Positions 1-8,621 of a DNA stretch of 56,697 bases are shown here, piece by piece. How positions within the stretch are numbered: the stretch's first letter is position 1; every line of letters starts with the position of its first letter. The translations under genes were made by a program, and so were the position numbers. The notes under the pieces were generated by a model, which worked only from the letters and a program-made list of their open reading frames with translations, did no database searches and was not told the origin of the DNA. Origin of the DNA: Gallionellaceae bacterium (GTDB lineage Bacteria > Pseudomonadota > Gammaproteobacteria > Burkholderiales > Gallionellaceae); contig JAIELH010000046.1 in assembly GCA_019753125.1 (NCBI GenBank), positions 1 to 56,697 of the forward strand. Direction: 5' to 3'.

Positions 1-28
1 GCTGGTTCGAGTCCAGCACGACCCACCA
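1..28 (+). tRNA. 3' end of a tRNA gene, probably tRNA-Met(CAU), cut by the window edge
   Basis: Shows a complete T arm (GCTGG, loop TTCGAGT, CCAGC), a 3' acceptor strand ACGACCC, discriminator A and encoded CCA. The rest of the gene lies outside the window. The duplicated copy at 18174-18219 extends further 5' and shows an anticodon loop CTCATAA, hence the CAU reading. This left copy is probably the intact gene, because the right copy lacks a matching 5' half. Confidence 0.75.
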
Positions 29-61
29 AATAAACAAAGGCTCGCAGCGCTGCGAGCCTTT
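1..61. repeat. Left attachment site (att) of the integrated element
   Basis: Bases 1-61 are identical to 18192-18252: tRNA T arm, acceptor, CCA, a short linker and the tRNA terminator hairpin. The match ends at base 62 (t against g). The repeat probably continues left beyond the window into the anticodon loop. A direct repeat of a tRNA 3' end flanking an integrase gene is the usual trace of tyrosine-recombinase integration. Confidence 0.93.
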
Positions 62-64
62 TTT
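36..64 (+). terminator. Rho-independent terminator of the tRNA gene
   Basis: A perfect GC-rich inverted repeat (AAAGGCTCGCAGC and its complement, 36-61) is followed by a T run. It lies inside the attachment repeat, so integration duplicates it and both junctions keep a terminator. Confidence 0.85.
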
Positions 65-85
65 CTTTCCTGTTATTTTTTGTTA

Positions 86-103
86 GTGTAGGCGCAGTGT
101 AGG
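86..103. promoter_or_regulatory. Putative integrase arm-type sites, left pair
   Basis: GTGTAGG occurs at 86-92 and 97-103, an 11-bp period. The same pair with the same spacing is at 18024-18041, beside the integrase gene; the two 18-bp blocks differ at two positions. Paired direct repeats inside both ends of a tyrosine-recombinase element are typical arm sites. Function is inferred. Confidence 0.7.
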
Positions 104-131
104 TTTTTCAGGTCAATACGGAAGTGTTCAT

Positions 132-908
132 TCAGCGCATCTCAGCCAGCAACTCGTTCAAGATATTCCCCGTGTCTGCCTGTGTGAAAGTTGCGACATC
201 GCGCAAGATGAACAGGCCGGGCTTGGCTTTTTGAATCCAGCCGGTGGATGACTCGCTCATTGTGCGCAGCGTGAGGTATTGGCTCTTCTTGTCTTCGGTG
301 GGCATTCGCACCATCCCGGCGTATTGATCTGTTTTGTGGTGCGGTTGTTGTCTTGGCACAAGGCCGGATTTAAGCCGTGCCATCGGGTCGTTGTTTCCAT
401 TCCCCCATTGATACTGGTTGCGCGGTACCAGCCGCCCGTTGGCATTGGCCCCCATGAAAGAACCTGTGATTTGGCTCATGTTCAATTTTTGCGCATGGGT
501 ATAGATCGCTGGCGGCATTGCGGGCGCGTTTACACCGCTGCCGGGTGTGTTGTGTCGAATGGGGATGACGAGGTACCGCTTACCTTCCTTGGTCAGCTTC
601 GTGCGCACACTGGTTTGAAGCATTTGCTTCATGTCGTAAGCTGGGCGGCCTTCCTCAATCTGGCGGGCGTTCTTGAAAGTCGATTGCACCACTGCGCTCG
701 CATCGCCGTCAAAGTTCCAGTCAATTGAGCCGACATACTCGCTACGTTCATCCGGCCTGATACCTGGTGCGCGCTTCACCGAGTCTCGCCAGCGCTGCGC
801 CAGTTGCTCAGATACACGTCCAACCGCCGCATTGGCGAACTCATTGGTCTTGATGCCAGCCTCTTCAAGTGCGGAGGCGAGTGGCGAAAGGTCAATTATG
901 AGGTTCAT
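132..908 (-). CDS. Phage-type protein, unknown function (258 aa)
   Basis: Not recognised at family level. It is the last gene of the leftward structural-type operon, and its start overlaps the stop of the gene before it by 4 bp. A stretch QIEEGRPAYDMK around residue 84 resembles the entry to small tail-completion or virion-morphogenesis proteins, but that is a weak impression. It has no signal peptide and no membrane segment. Its position behind tape measure, spike and hub genes suggests a minor tail or particle-associated role, which is inference only. Confidence 0.75.
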   Translation of the reverse strand: MNLIIDLSPLASALEEAGIKTNEFANAAVGRVSEQLAQRWRDSVKRAPGIRPDERSEYVGSIDWNFDGDASAVVQSTFKNARQIEEGRPAYDMKQMLQTSVRTKLTKEGKRYLVIPIRHNTPGSGVNAPAMPPAIYTHAQKLNMSQITGSFMGANANGRLVPRNQYQWGNGNNDPMARLKSGLVPRQQPHHKTDQYAGMVRMPTEDKKSQYLTLRTMSESSTGWIQKAKPGLFILRDVATFTQADTGNILNELLAEMR

Positions 909-1225
909 GCGATGGCTTCCAATCGAGTTCGGGAAAATAAGGGGGTCTGCATGAAATTGAATGGCTTGCGCAGTCTGGCCGCTTCCGCCACGGCCTGAAT
1001 TCTCCCATCGCGAAACATCATCGCCACGGTTTGAGTCGGCATTCTTGTGTAGGTGTGCTCGTCTCGTTCTTCATAGCACATGAAAGGGTGAGCAATAATT
1101 TCAACGCCCGGAAAATTCCGCACCATCTTTGCAATTCGTTGCTCGTATCGCTCTCGTGATTCATTTTCCCAAGAGTTGACGTGTAACCGTAGCCCGGAAG
1201 GCTCAATAGGTGCTTTGGGTTTCAC
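905..1225 (-). CDS. Hypothetical element protein (106 aa, GTG start)
   Basis: The open frame runs further upstream, but that part is buried in the previous gene. A GTG at 1225 is preceded by GGAGA at good spacing and overlaps the upstream stop by about 20 bp, so I chose it. The protein is soluble and basic, with a segment ENESRERYEQRIAKMV likely to be helical. No family recognised. It is translationally coupled to both neighbours in the leftward operon. Confidence 0.6.
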   Translation of the reverse strand: MKPKAPIEPSGLRLHVNSWENESRERYEQRIAKMVRNFPGVEIIAHPFMCYEERDEHTYTRMPTQTVAMMFRDGRIQAVAEAARLRKPFNFMQTPLFSRTRLEAIA

Positions 1226-1535
1226 AGCGTCTCTCCTTGGGTTGTGTGGCCATGTGGATTTTGTTGCTGTATTTCTTTGAGGCGTCTTCATCCGACATAA
1301 CAACGACGTTGTGCGGACTCTGTGGCGATAACTCGGGGTTCTTTACGCACTTGATTAACGATCTCACCCCGGATGGGAACGTGTGACCGCAAAAACACAT
1401 TTTCAGGTGATCGTCGGCGGATAGTTCGCAGCTAGGGCACCAAATAACAGTGTCGCCTTCGTCATTTTCAACTTTCAACAATCGACCGCACCCGCAATGC
1501 CGGCACAAGTGATACAGCGGCTTGATTATTTGCAT
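1203..1535 (-). CDS. Small zinc-ribbon protein (110 aa)
   Basis: Contains two cysteine knuckle pairs, CRHCGC near residue 11 and CPSC near residue 33, followed by MCFCGH near residue 47 and a later Cys. This pattern fits one or two zinc ribbons. No catalytic motif is visible. It lies one base from the next upstream gene in the leftward operon. A nucleic-acid or protein-binding accessory role is plausible but unproven. Confidence 0.7.
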   Translation of the reverse strand: MQIIKPLYHLCRHCGCGRLLKVENDEGDTVIWCPSCELSADDHLKMCFCGHTFPSGVRSLIKCVKNPELSPQSPHNVVVMSDEDASKKYSNKIHMATQPKERRCETQSTY

Positions 1536-1943
1536 TCAAAGTTCCCCATTGGGGGAGATCAGCATGCTGGCTTCCAGCTTGGCGTTAATATCGAAAGTGA
1601 GTTGATCTTCGGTGGAGAGTGTCTCGCGTCCGTAGCCCCTTGCGATTGCTGCCGTTACGCGGTCAAGTGAGTCATTGATGGTGCGGCACTCGTCGGGCGT
1701 CAAAGGGCGTCCGCCTAGTCTGTCGATCATGCTCTTCTCAAGGGCGGTTAATTTTCGCTCTTCAAGGGCTATGAATTCTTCAAGTTGCTCGATGGTCATG
1801 TCCGCAAGTGATATTCCATACTCATCCAGCATCCTTTCTTGTAGTTGTTCTTCGGTGTAGTCCTGAATATTTGCCGGGTACACCATATTTTTTGGATGAA
1901 TCTGTTGCTCAAGCTTTTCCAGTCGCCTTTCAAAAGTACTCAT
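1536..1943 (-). CDS. Hypothetical element protein with coiled-coil tendency (135 aa)
   Basis: Starts MSTFERRLEKLEQQ, a heptad-like helix, and continues with long acidic helices rich in Glu, Leu and Arg. No family recognised. Its start overlaps the stop of the DUF5681 gene by 4 bp, so the two are translationally coupled. Small helical proteins beside a DUF5681 gene in phage elements are often DNA-packaging accessories, but nothing here proves that. Confidence 0.7.
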   Translation of the reverse strand: MSTFERRLEKLEQQIHPKNMVYPANIQDYTEEQLQERMLDEYGISLADMTIEQLEEFIALEERKLTALEKSMIDRLGGRPLTPDECRTINDSLDRVTAAIARGYGRETLSTEDQLTFDINAKLEASMLISPNGEL

Positions 1944-2365
1944 TTCTTCCCCCTTGTTTTCTCATGCTGAAATTTCTCAAGTGCGGCGATCCGTTCCTCG
2001 ATTTCAGATTTGTGTACCAAGTTCGATTGACCTTGCAACACCTCCAGCGCGGCCTTGGCTTGGTCGGGGCTGCACTCCCCCTTGCTCATAGCGGTGATGA
2101 TGCGTTCACCGCGTTTTATCAACGTACCTGTGGTTGCAATCTTCACTGCGTCACTGGTCGGCTTCAAAGCAGGTATGCAGCGGTCAAGGATGATCTTGGA
2201 TGCTTGCAAGTCGCCGCCCTTGGCCGCATCAACAAGCTTTTGCACGATCTCGGGCAGTGAAGGTGTAACCAGTTCGCGGAAATGTGCCCGTGACGTTTTA
2301 CCGACGGGTCTACCGCTAGGATTTGCGCTCTTACCCTTGGCGAATGATGTGGATGATTGCGCCAT
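1940..2365 (-). CDS. DUF5681-type phage protein (141 aa)
   Basis: The N-terminus carries FAKGKSANPSGRPVGK, the Gly/Pro/Arg signature of DUF5681 proteins. A helical region follows with AAKGGDLQASKIILDR, also usual in that family. Such proteins often sit next to a terminase large subunit and are suspected small-terminase or packaging factors, but no terminase is present here. The C-terminal third looks like a coiled coil. Its start codon overlaps the tape-measure stop by one base (TAATG). Confidence 0.75.
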   Translation of the reverse strand: MAQSSTSFAKGKSANPSGRPVGKTSRAHFRELVTPSLPEIVQKLVDAAKGGDLQASKIILDRCIPALKPTSDAVKIATTGTLIKRGERIITAMSKGECSPDQAKAALEVLQGQSNLVHKSEIEERIAALEKFQHEKTRGKK

Positions 2366-5300
2366 TATTGTGACCTGCCTGTTGCGACTTTGAAGCCTGC
2401 GGGTGTGGCGGGTTCAACAACAAAGCTGAATGGCTCCGCTACTTGCTTGCCCTTGGAATCGAAGAGCGTGATTCGATGCTCAACCACGGAGTTGCCGGAA
2501 GCGCCATTGCCAGCCCCAGCGTTGCGCCGTGCGCCAATGTGCATCGGGTCGTTTGGGATATTTCCAGTAAATCCCTCGCTAACAGCAAACCGATTAAATG
2601 CGATAACGTCTTCTCTGCGGCCATTTTTAGAGCGCACATCAGCGGCATTTCCGGCGAAATGATCGGAGTTATCTGCTACTGGGATATTGACGCCACGGCG
2701 CTTGTAATCAGCGCGAATTGCGTCTTGTTCCTCTTTTGTCCGAGCTCCGCTTTCAAGCTCAATTTGCCTGTTCGGGTTCGCTGAGTTCCATTTTTCCAAC
2801 AAAGGGGAAAAATCATTTCTGAATGCCGACGATAGGCTTGCCATCATTTGCTGCTGCGTTTTTTTCAGTGGGGCAGAACTTGAGGTTGTTTGTGCTTGTT
2901 GGGAGGCGCGCCGTTCGGCTTCTTCTTTTTTCCCTTCCTCGATTAACCGCTTTCCTTCTTTGAAGTCACTTGGATTGCCTGTTTTTAGAAGCTCAAAGCC
3001 TCTTGCCAGTGACTGATTGACCAGCTCGGGGGCGATGATTGAACCGCCCGCCTGCGGTTGCCGTGCCACTGCTTGCTGACGCTGATCTTCTGCGCGCGCA
3101 GCTTTTTCCAATTCTTCCCGTCGGGCTTCTTCCTTTGCGTCGTTATAGAAACCGCCTTTACCGAACTTCCCGGCTAGTTTCTCATTTTTTACTTGCTCAT
3201 CGATCTCTTTGAGTTTGCCCGCAAGGCGAACATCTTGCTCGTGCTTCGCCCACTCTTTTTCTTTACCGAACCCCATCAGCATCACATCGCGCAGCGCATC
3301 AACCTTGGGAAGTAACATGCTAGATAGTTTGGTGACTTCATTCTTAAGGTCAGCGGTGTTTTGGCGCACGGCTTTGCCGTCATCTATCAGACTCCTATCC
3401 TCATTGAGCTTGATAATTGCTTGCCGAAGCTGCTCTTCACTGCCAGATTTCATGAGGCCGCCAAGGCTATCTTTCTCTTTATTGGAAAGTGCTTTGTCGT
3501 AGCCATCGCCACTGATTAACTTTGCCGCCTCGGCTTTGAGTTCATCTTTATTGCTACCGAGCAATGCGCCCATGTGCATGAACTTGCCAGCATCAAGCTT
3601 GCCAACATTTATACCCATCCCATTGAGACGATCTTGTAGCGCAGGTGCGCCGCCTTCGCCATTTGCGTAATAGGCTTTGTCGAACTTTCTGAATTCAGTT
3701 TGCTCCATGCCGAAGACACGCGCGCCAGACAACTCATATTCACTTGTCCCGCGCCTGAAGCGACCAAGTTGCTGCATCATTATGTCTTGGTTCGGGCGGT
3801 CAGCATTTCCACTTGCCAACACTCTCCGCGCACTGGCTTTGCGTTCTTCCGTTGCGTTTGGATCGTCGAGAATTTCCTGAGCGGTTTTGCGAGAGGTGCC
3901 CATTGCACCACCGGCGGTGTAGAGCTGCATATCGGCTGCGGTAAATTCATTTCCGAAGGCAGACATGTATGCGCCCAACTTGAATGTGTCTGTGCCCGCA
4001 TCGCCGTGTGATCTGATACTTGAATCAGCCTTGCCCATTAGCGATGCGGATCCTTGTACGTCTAATCCGGGAGTTCTTGTTCCAACCATACGGCTCATAT
4101 AGTCAGAATAGCCGGTGACGTTTGGAGCTTGTAACGAAGCACGCGCAGTGGATTGTGCGAAATTGGCAATAGCGCTCAATACCTCGTCGCCTTTGCTGCT
4201 CATTCCACCCTTGGTGATTGCCTCTGCGATGGTCATCGCCATCTTGCGTGACCCCGCTTCGTCAGTCGTTGCGCGGGTATTGCGCAATGTGCTCATTGCC
4301 TCTACGCCCTGCGACGGATCCAAACCGAGAGAACGAGAAAACCCGGATGCGAGACGAATTTCAGCAGCCAATGAGCCGGCATCCTTGCTTTGTGTATTGG
4401 CGTTATGTGAAAACTGCTTGGCAAGCTTTACGGACTCTTGATAGGTAATCCCCATGCCCGCCGCGGCGGCACGAGTCGATTCCCGAAGCACGTTGAAGTC
4501 GGTTATTGTGGCACCGAGGCTATGTCGCAGGTCAGTGATTCCGATTGCCTCATCCTTAGCATCGCCAAGCCCACCGCCAACAACGCCGCCAGCAAACCCG
4601 CCCAGCGCCCCGCCGATCATGCTTCCTACGGGCCCAAACATGCTGCCGACCATTCCACCCAGCGCGCTACCGGCTGTTGCCATTCCATCGCCGCCAGCCC
4701 CACCTGCTACCATGCCGCCGGCCATACCAATTGCTGCCCCAGCTAACTTGCCGCCGTATTGCGATGATTCGCTAGCCATGCCGCCCTTGGGTTTGGCCCC
4801 TGGCGCACGCAAGTGAGCGTCCTTGATGATGTGCTGGGTGGCTTCCTTCGCGCCGGGTGTCTTATCCTGTGCTAGATCGGCAAAGCTTGCGTGATTCTTT
4901 GAATACGCCGCGAGCGGGCTGCGACTGGCATCTAGGTTGTGCTTAGCTCTATTGAGCGCATCGGCTTCAGCGGTCGAAATTTCTTTGAAGTGCGTCTTAA
5001 ATGCCTGCCGTGTTTTTTCGATTTCTTGACGCTGGCGTTGCTGTGATTGCTCAAGTGGGGTTATCCCCGCACTACCTGCATGTGCGCTAAATAGCAGCTT
5101 CGATGCGTCCGATTTTTTCTGGGTTAAGTCCTTGAGTTGCGCTTCGGCATCTTCTGTTCCAATCCCGAGTTGCTTTTTTTCTTGGATTTTCTCGTGCAAC
5201 ACTTTCAGTAATGCGGTGCTCTGATTGATCTGTTGGGCAAACTTATCAGTATCTACCTTGAGCACGCCGCCGCTCATGCTTCGAGATAGCGTTTCGGCAC

Positions 5301-5382
5301 TCTTCGCGGCATCAGCGAGTGCTGCATTCAGCCCGCCTAGATCGGCGTCGGCTTTAACATTGATTTTGATGTTCTCAGTCAT
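2365..5382 (-). CDS. Tape-measure-like tail protein with C-terminal M15 peptidase domain (1005 aa)
   Basis: Start chosen at MTENIKINVKAD; the frame is open 23 codons further upstream, but that part overlaps the spike gene. Residues about 60-190 are helical and Gln/Lys-rich. Residues about 200-280 are a Gly/Ala/Met-rich hydrophobic stretch like the membrane-inserting part of tape-measure proteins. A long helical region with RQQAVARQPQAGG-type linkers follows. The last 130 residues show a VanY/M15 carboxypeptidase signature: SGARTKEEQD, then SDHFAGNAADV, then DPMHIG, giving the expected Zn ligands His, Asp and His. This suggests a protein that sets tail length and cuts peptidoglycan during DNA or effector delivery. 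Function is inferred from domain order. Confidence 0.85.
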   Translation of the reverse strand: MTENIKINVKADADLGGLNAALADAAKSAETLSRSMSGGVLKVDTDKFAQQINQSTALLKVLHEKIQEKKQLGIGTEDAEAQLKDLTQKKSDASKLLFSAHAGSAGITPLEQSQQRQRQEIEKTRQAFKTHFKEISTAEADALNRAKHNLDASRSPLAAYSKNHASFADLAQDKTPGAKEATQHIIKDAHLRAPGAKPKGGMASESSQYGGKLAGAAIGMAGGMVAGGAGGDGMATAGSALGGMVGSMFGPVGSMIGGALGGFAGGVVGGGLGDAKDEAIGITDLRHSLGATITDFNVLRESTRAAAAGMGITYQESVKLAKQFSHNANTQSKDAGSLAAEIRLASGFSRSLGLDPSQGVEAMSTLRNTRATTDEAGSRKMAMTIAEAITKGGMSSKGDEVLSAIANFAQSTARASLQAPNVTGYSDYMSRMVGTRTPGLDVQGSASLMGKADSSIRSHGDAGTDTFKLGAYMSAFGNEFTAADMQLYTAGGAMGTSRKTAQEILDDPNATEERKASARRVLASGNADRPNQDIMMQQLGRFRRGTSEYELSGARVFGMEQTEFRKFDKAYYANGEGGAPALQDRLNGMGINVGKLDAGKFMHMGALLGSNKDELKAEAAKLISGDGYDKALSNKEKDSLGGLMKSGSEEQLRQAIIKLNEDRSLIDDGKAVRQNTADLKNEVTKLSSMLLPKVDALRDVMLMGFGKEKEWAKHEQDVRLAGKLKEIDEQVKNEKLAGKFGKGGFYNDAKEEARREELEKAARAEDQRQQAVARQPQAGGSIIAPELVNQSLARGFELLKTGNPSDFKEGKRLIEEGKKEEAERRASQQAQTTSSSAPLKKTQQQMMASLSSAFRNDFSPLLEKWNSANPNRQIELESGARTKEEQDAIRADYKRRGVNIPVADNSDHFAGNAADVRSKNGRREDVIAFNRFAVSEGFTGNIPNDPMHIGARRNAGAGNGASGNSVVEHRITLFDSKGKQVAEPFSFVVEPATPAGFKVATGRSQ

Positions 5383-5384
5383 TT

Positions 5385-6149
5385 TTAGGCACTCGCTTTC
5401 ACTGTTGCCGATACTTGACCGTGGGGCATTCCGGTAAAGGCGCAGACGCAATCACCCTGCACAATTCCTTTCATCGGCCCGCCACCATTCAAGTTAATCT
5501 CTGAGGCGTTGATCGTTGCTTTGCCCACCGCATTGACCTCGGCATTCCCGCCAGAAACCACCGTTGCATTCCCGGTCGCATTGACTGACACGGTGGTGGC
5601 CGTAGTGATGGTGATCGCGCCGTCCGGTGCAATGTCCAATGTAGCTTTGCCACCCGCCTGCTCGATGTGAAGGTGAACCTGCTTGTCAGTGTTGCGCTTG
5701 ATCTTCCACTGTTCACCGTAGCTCTTTGCTGCCAAGTTCTCATGTGCCGAAGTTGTGCCGATTCTGATGTATGCGCCAGACGGGTGCGCAAATTCAAAGT
5801 TGCCATCTTTGTCGATGGTTTGATAAACGTCTGAGGCGTGTCGATTCATCATTCGCTCTTCATCTTTAAGGCGAAGTTGAGAGGCTTGCGGGTGAAGGAA
5901 TCCGATTACAACAGGGAGGTCGTTATAAAATGCTACGACAGCAATAATGCTCCGGTCATTATTCGTTTGGGGTAGGCCGCTAATGTTATTCATCGCTCCC
6001 GGCTTTGGTAAATCACTCAAGCCACTATCGGAAGACGCGGATGAAGACATAACGCGCACATCCTGCAATGATCGCCCGTCCCCGGACATAATTAAATCAA
6101 CTGTGTGACTCTTCCAGTCAACAGCAATAACGCGCCCAAACTCAATCAT
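5385..6149 (-). CDS. Baseplate spike protein, gpV/gp45-like (254 aa)
   Basis: Begins with an OB-fold-like segment (MIEFGRVIAVDWKSHTVDLI) typical of phage baseplate assembly protein V and Mu gp45. A linker and a segment predicting a phage-spike fold follow. The C-terminal part, about residues 165-230, has short alternating Thr/Val/Ala/Asn repeats such as TVSVNATGNATVVSGGNAEV, as expected for a triple-stranded beta-helix that punctures the outer membrane. Its start overlaps the hub gene stop by 4 bp. Spike, hub and tape measure together define a baseplate core. Confidence 0.85.
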   Translation of the reverse strand: MIEFGRVIAVDWKSHTVDLIMSGDGRSLQDVRVMSSSASSDSGLSDLPKPGAMNNISGLPQTNNDRSIIAVVAFYNDLPVVIGFLHPQASQLRLKDEERMMNRHASDVYQTIDKDGNFEFAHPSGAYIRIGTTSAHENLAAKSYGEQWKIKRNTDKQVHLHIEQAGGKATLDIAPDGAITITTATTVSVNATGNATVVSGGNAEVNAVGKATINASEINLNGGGPMKGIVQGDCVCAFTGMPHGQVSATVKASA

Positions 6150-7630
6150 CGCAGCCCCCCTCTATCCCACTCTTTCAAATACGGGCTGCCGCTGTTGCTT
6201 GCGCGGTCAATGAAGCCCGTTCCCCGTTCATAGTTGATCGTGGTAAAAAATCCTTGAAACGGCACGTAGTCATGGTCAACACTAACTACATAGAATCGGC
6301 TTTCATTAACACCACCACGCTTAGATGTGACGAATCTGCCGGCCTTAATTTTCTCGTTGCCAAGCAAGCGCATCGTGCCCGACTCGAACACCACATTATC
6401 TTTATTGAAGTCGGCTAAAAGATTGCGCCGCTTTTTTGCCCACTCGATTGGGTTCATTTTGTTTTTTGTGATAACTTCCTGTGTTCCTGTATTTGAATCG
6501 GGAACCTCAGATTCAGAACCCAGCTTGTATTCGATGTGCATCTTTCTGAATCCGTACCGATCCATTGCGCTGTTGGGATATAGCCGCTTGTCTTCGGTCA
6601 GTGCTTGCTGTGCTTGCAGCATCATCACTAAGTCATTGGTCAACACCAATTTAGTATTAGCCGACCAATACCAGTTGGCCACTCCTTTATCAGATCGTGT
6701 GGAAGTGATGCTTTGAATGTCGTCCCCCGATATTTCGATAGCAGGTTCACTATGTCCAGGTGAAGGCGTAACCACTCCCATGATGGAATTGCCACTCACA
6801 TCAAGGAACGGCAGCGGGCGCATAATCAATGAAATCTCTTCCTCGTTATCCTCAATAAACATTTCGTTGTACGGGCCAACATCAAACAGCGTGGACATCA
6901 TGGAGTGCAGTGATATGTCACTAAATGAGTTCATGGTGTACGGCGAGATTGAGCCTTCAATCGTCACGTAAGGCACAAACCCTTTTGCTAAAACAGCGTC
7001 ACAATTGGCAACATTGATGCGCCATAAAAATGGATTAAGCACCTCTGACACAAGCTCTTTGAAAAAACCTTTCGCAAGCTGTGTATTCATCTTCTTATCT
7101 TTGAGGTATTTGTCGAAGAAGCGGAATTCTGTCAGCGTCGATTCACCTGTTGCGGCAACTTGCAGGTAGTAGATGATAAAAATCTGCCAGAGCTTGCCAA
7201 GGTCTTGCCCGGTGATGACAACCTTGCGGACAGGCTTGCCATCATTCCCCATTGATTGATCGCGGCGTATCTCTGACACAAGCCCGCGCATGATGATTGG
7301 CGGCCTCTTGCTCAACATGGCAGTGGAATTGTGGCAGAACCGAATCTCTACCAAGTCCATCGGCTCAATCAGCGCGTAGAGCGATTCCATGTGCATTGGG
7401 TGCATCTGATCGGCAAGGGTGATAGCAAAGCCGCCAGCAGGCTCGCGTACGCTCTTGCTGGTACGCACACCGCCGCTTTCGCCAAGGTACGGAGTAAGGT
7501 CTATTCGCTGAACTTTGTATCTTTCAGCTACCTTTGCACCTTTTGTCTTGCCAGCATCATCAAAGCTCATGCCCGTGCGGTTGATCGTCTTGATAAGCGT
7601 GACTTCGATTTGTGGGTGATAGACTTTCAT
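6146..7630 (-). CDS. Baseplate hub-like protein (494 aa)
   Basis: The N-terminal 180 residues include MDLVEIRF, RPPIIMRGLVSEIRR and VVITGQDLGKLWQ, the pattern of hub proteins (gpD/gp27 class), where a beta-barrel domain gives a position statement and a return value. The middle region has aromatic helices and IIYYLQ. The C-terminus has a second beta-rich domain (FYVVSVDHDYVPFQGFFTT). It lies directly upstream of the spike gene with a 4-bp overlap, as hub and spike genes do in myophages and contractile systems. Exact family not determined. Confidence 0.75.
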   Translation of the reverse strand: MKVYHPQIEVTLIKTINRTGMSFDDAGKTKGAKVAERYKVQRIDLTPYLGESGGVRTSKSVREPAGGFAITLADQMHPMHMESLYALIEPMDLVEIRFCHNSTAMLSKRPPIIMRGLVSEIRRDQSMGNDGKPVRKVVITGQDLGKLWQIFIIYYLQVAATGESTLTEFRFFDKYLKDKKMNTQLAKGFFKELVSEVLNPFLWRINVANCDAVLAKGFVPYVTIEGSISPYTMNSFSDISLHSMMSTLFDVGPYNEMFIEDNEEEISLIMRPLPFLDVSGNSIMGVVTPSPGHSEPAIEISGDDIQSITSTRSDKGVANWYWSANTKLVLTNDLVMMLQAQQALTEDKRLYPNSAMDRYGFRKMHIEYKLGSESEVPDSNTGTQEVITKNKMNPIEWAKKRRNLLADFNKDNVVFESGTMRLLGNEKIKAGRFVTSKRGGVNESRFYVVSVDHDYVPFQGFFTTINYERGTGFIDRASNSGSPYLKEWDRGGLR

Positions 7631-7672
7631 GTGTGGCCTTCGGTATTGGGTGGAGCCCTGTTAAATCACGGC

Positions 7673-7792
7673 TTAATGATGGCGGAACTCAGGGCGAAGC
7701 TTGCCGTCCGGGGTGAAGAATGGAGTCGGGTCTATTCCGTTGGCCGGGTTCAGAATGGTCACTAAGCTATTCACATATTTTTGCGGGGTCAT
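7673..7792 (-). CDS. Small element protein (39 aa)
   Basis: Short open frame starting MTPQKYVNSLVTILNP and ending KLRPEFRHH. A GAGG motif lies 8 bases before the ATG. It fills most of the gap between the hub gene and the next upstream gene on the same strand. The composition (Pro, Asn, Phe; one amphipathic helix) looks protein-like. No family recognised. A small tail-chaperone-like or baseplate peptide is possible. Confidence 0.55.
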   Translation of the reverse strand: MTPQKYVNSLVTILNPANGIDPTPFFTPDGKLRPEFRHH

Positions 7793-7899
7793 TATTCAAT
7801 CCTCAGTTGTGTTGACGGTGTCGCACGATCTCTCGCGTCCCCTTGCCGCCGTATGGGGTGTTGTCCCATTGGTCGAGACCCCTTGCGGGCACGTAGCGG

Positions 7900-8118
7900 C
7901 TATGGGTCAACTGCTCTCGCCATTTCGTGGTTCTGCTCTTTATTCGGCTTCCGATTCGCTTCAATCAGCAGCGTGCTACAAGCGGCGAGTGCAACCGAAT
8001 CGCCAGAAAGTGCTTTTGCAAGGAGCTTTTCTGCAATCGTTGCTCCATGCTGATTTAACGCCCTGCGAATCTCGCGATTGACTGTTGCTGTCGATTTGGT
8101 TCGACCTATCACACTCAT
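7900..8118 (-). CDS. Small helical element protein (72 aa)
   Basis: Contains HGATIAEKLLAKALSGDSVALAACSTLLIEANRK, a helical segment similar in style to the helical repeat of DUF5681 proteins (compare the gene at 1940-2365). It lacks the KGxSxNPxGRP N-terminus. Its start overlaps the stop of the 168-aa gene by 4 bp. Function unknown. Confidence 0.65.
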   Translation of the reverse strand: MSVIGRTKSTATVNREIRRALNQHGATIAEKLLAKALSGDSVALAACSTLLIEANRKPNKEQNHEMARAVDP

Positions 8119-8621
8119 AAACCCTCCGGTGGAACTCCATAGCGCATCGCACGGTCAAGCTTTTCACTGGGTCGCCATGATTGGCTAAGGAGGTAATGCC
8201 CCAGCTTCTTACCTGCCGAATGTGTTGCACTGATTGCCTGCATTAACATCGATTCGATCTCGCGGGTTTTGTCCGATAACGCCATAAACTCAGCACCGGC
8301 TTGCTCAAGCGCGTGGTTCTTCTCTTCGGCTTGAAGCTCATTCTGTCGGTCATTAACTGTGGCATATATGTCTTGCACGGTGGCATGTGCATCAGTCTGC
8401 ATGTGTGCCAACAGGTCTGCATCGGCGGTCAATAGAACAAACTCATCTGCCTCTTGCCCGGTCGCGGTACCTGCTACGCGCGCCTGGGTGATCTCACTCA
8501 GGCGAGTGCGGATTAGGCTCAGGCGTTCGGTGATGCTGCTCAGTTTTTCATTTCCCTCGCGCAAGGCTTCTTTGGCCTCTGCGAAAAGTCGGTTTGCTGT
8601 TGCCAGTGTTTCTGCGCTCAT
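8115..8621 (-). CDS. Coiled-coil element protein (168 aa)
   Basis: Almost wholly helical: repeated charged heptads (AKEALREGNEKLSSITERLSLIRTRLSEI, then ELQAEEKNHALEQAGAEF). No membrane segment and no catalytic motif. It overlaps both neighbours by 4 bp in a tight leftward operon (9183 to 7900). It may be a scaffold or chaperone, which is not established. Confidence 0.7.
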   Translation of the reverse strand: MSAETLATANRLFAEAKEALREGNEKLSSITERLSLIRTRLSEITQARVAGTATGQEADEFVLLTADADLLAHMQTDAHATVQDIYATVNDRQNELQAEEKNHALEQAGAEFMALSDKTREIESMLMQAISATHSAGKKLGHYLLSQSWRPSEKLDRAMRYGVPPEGL

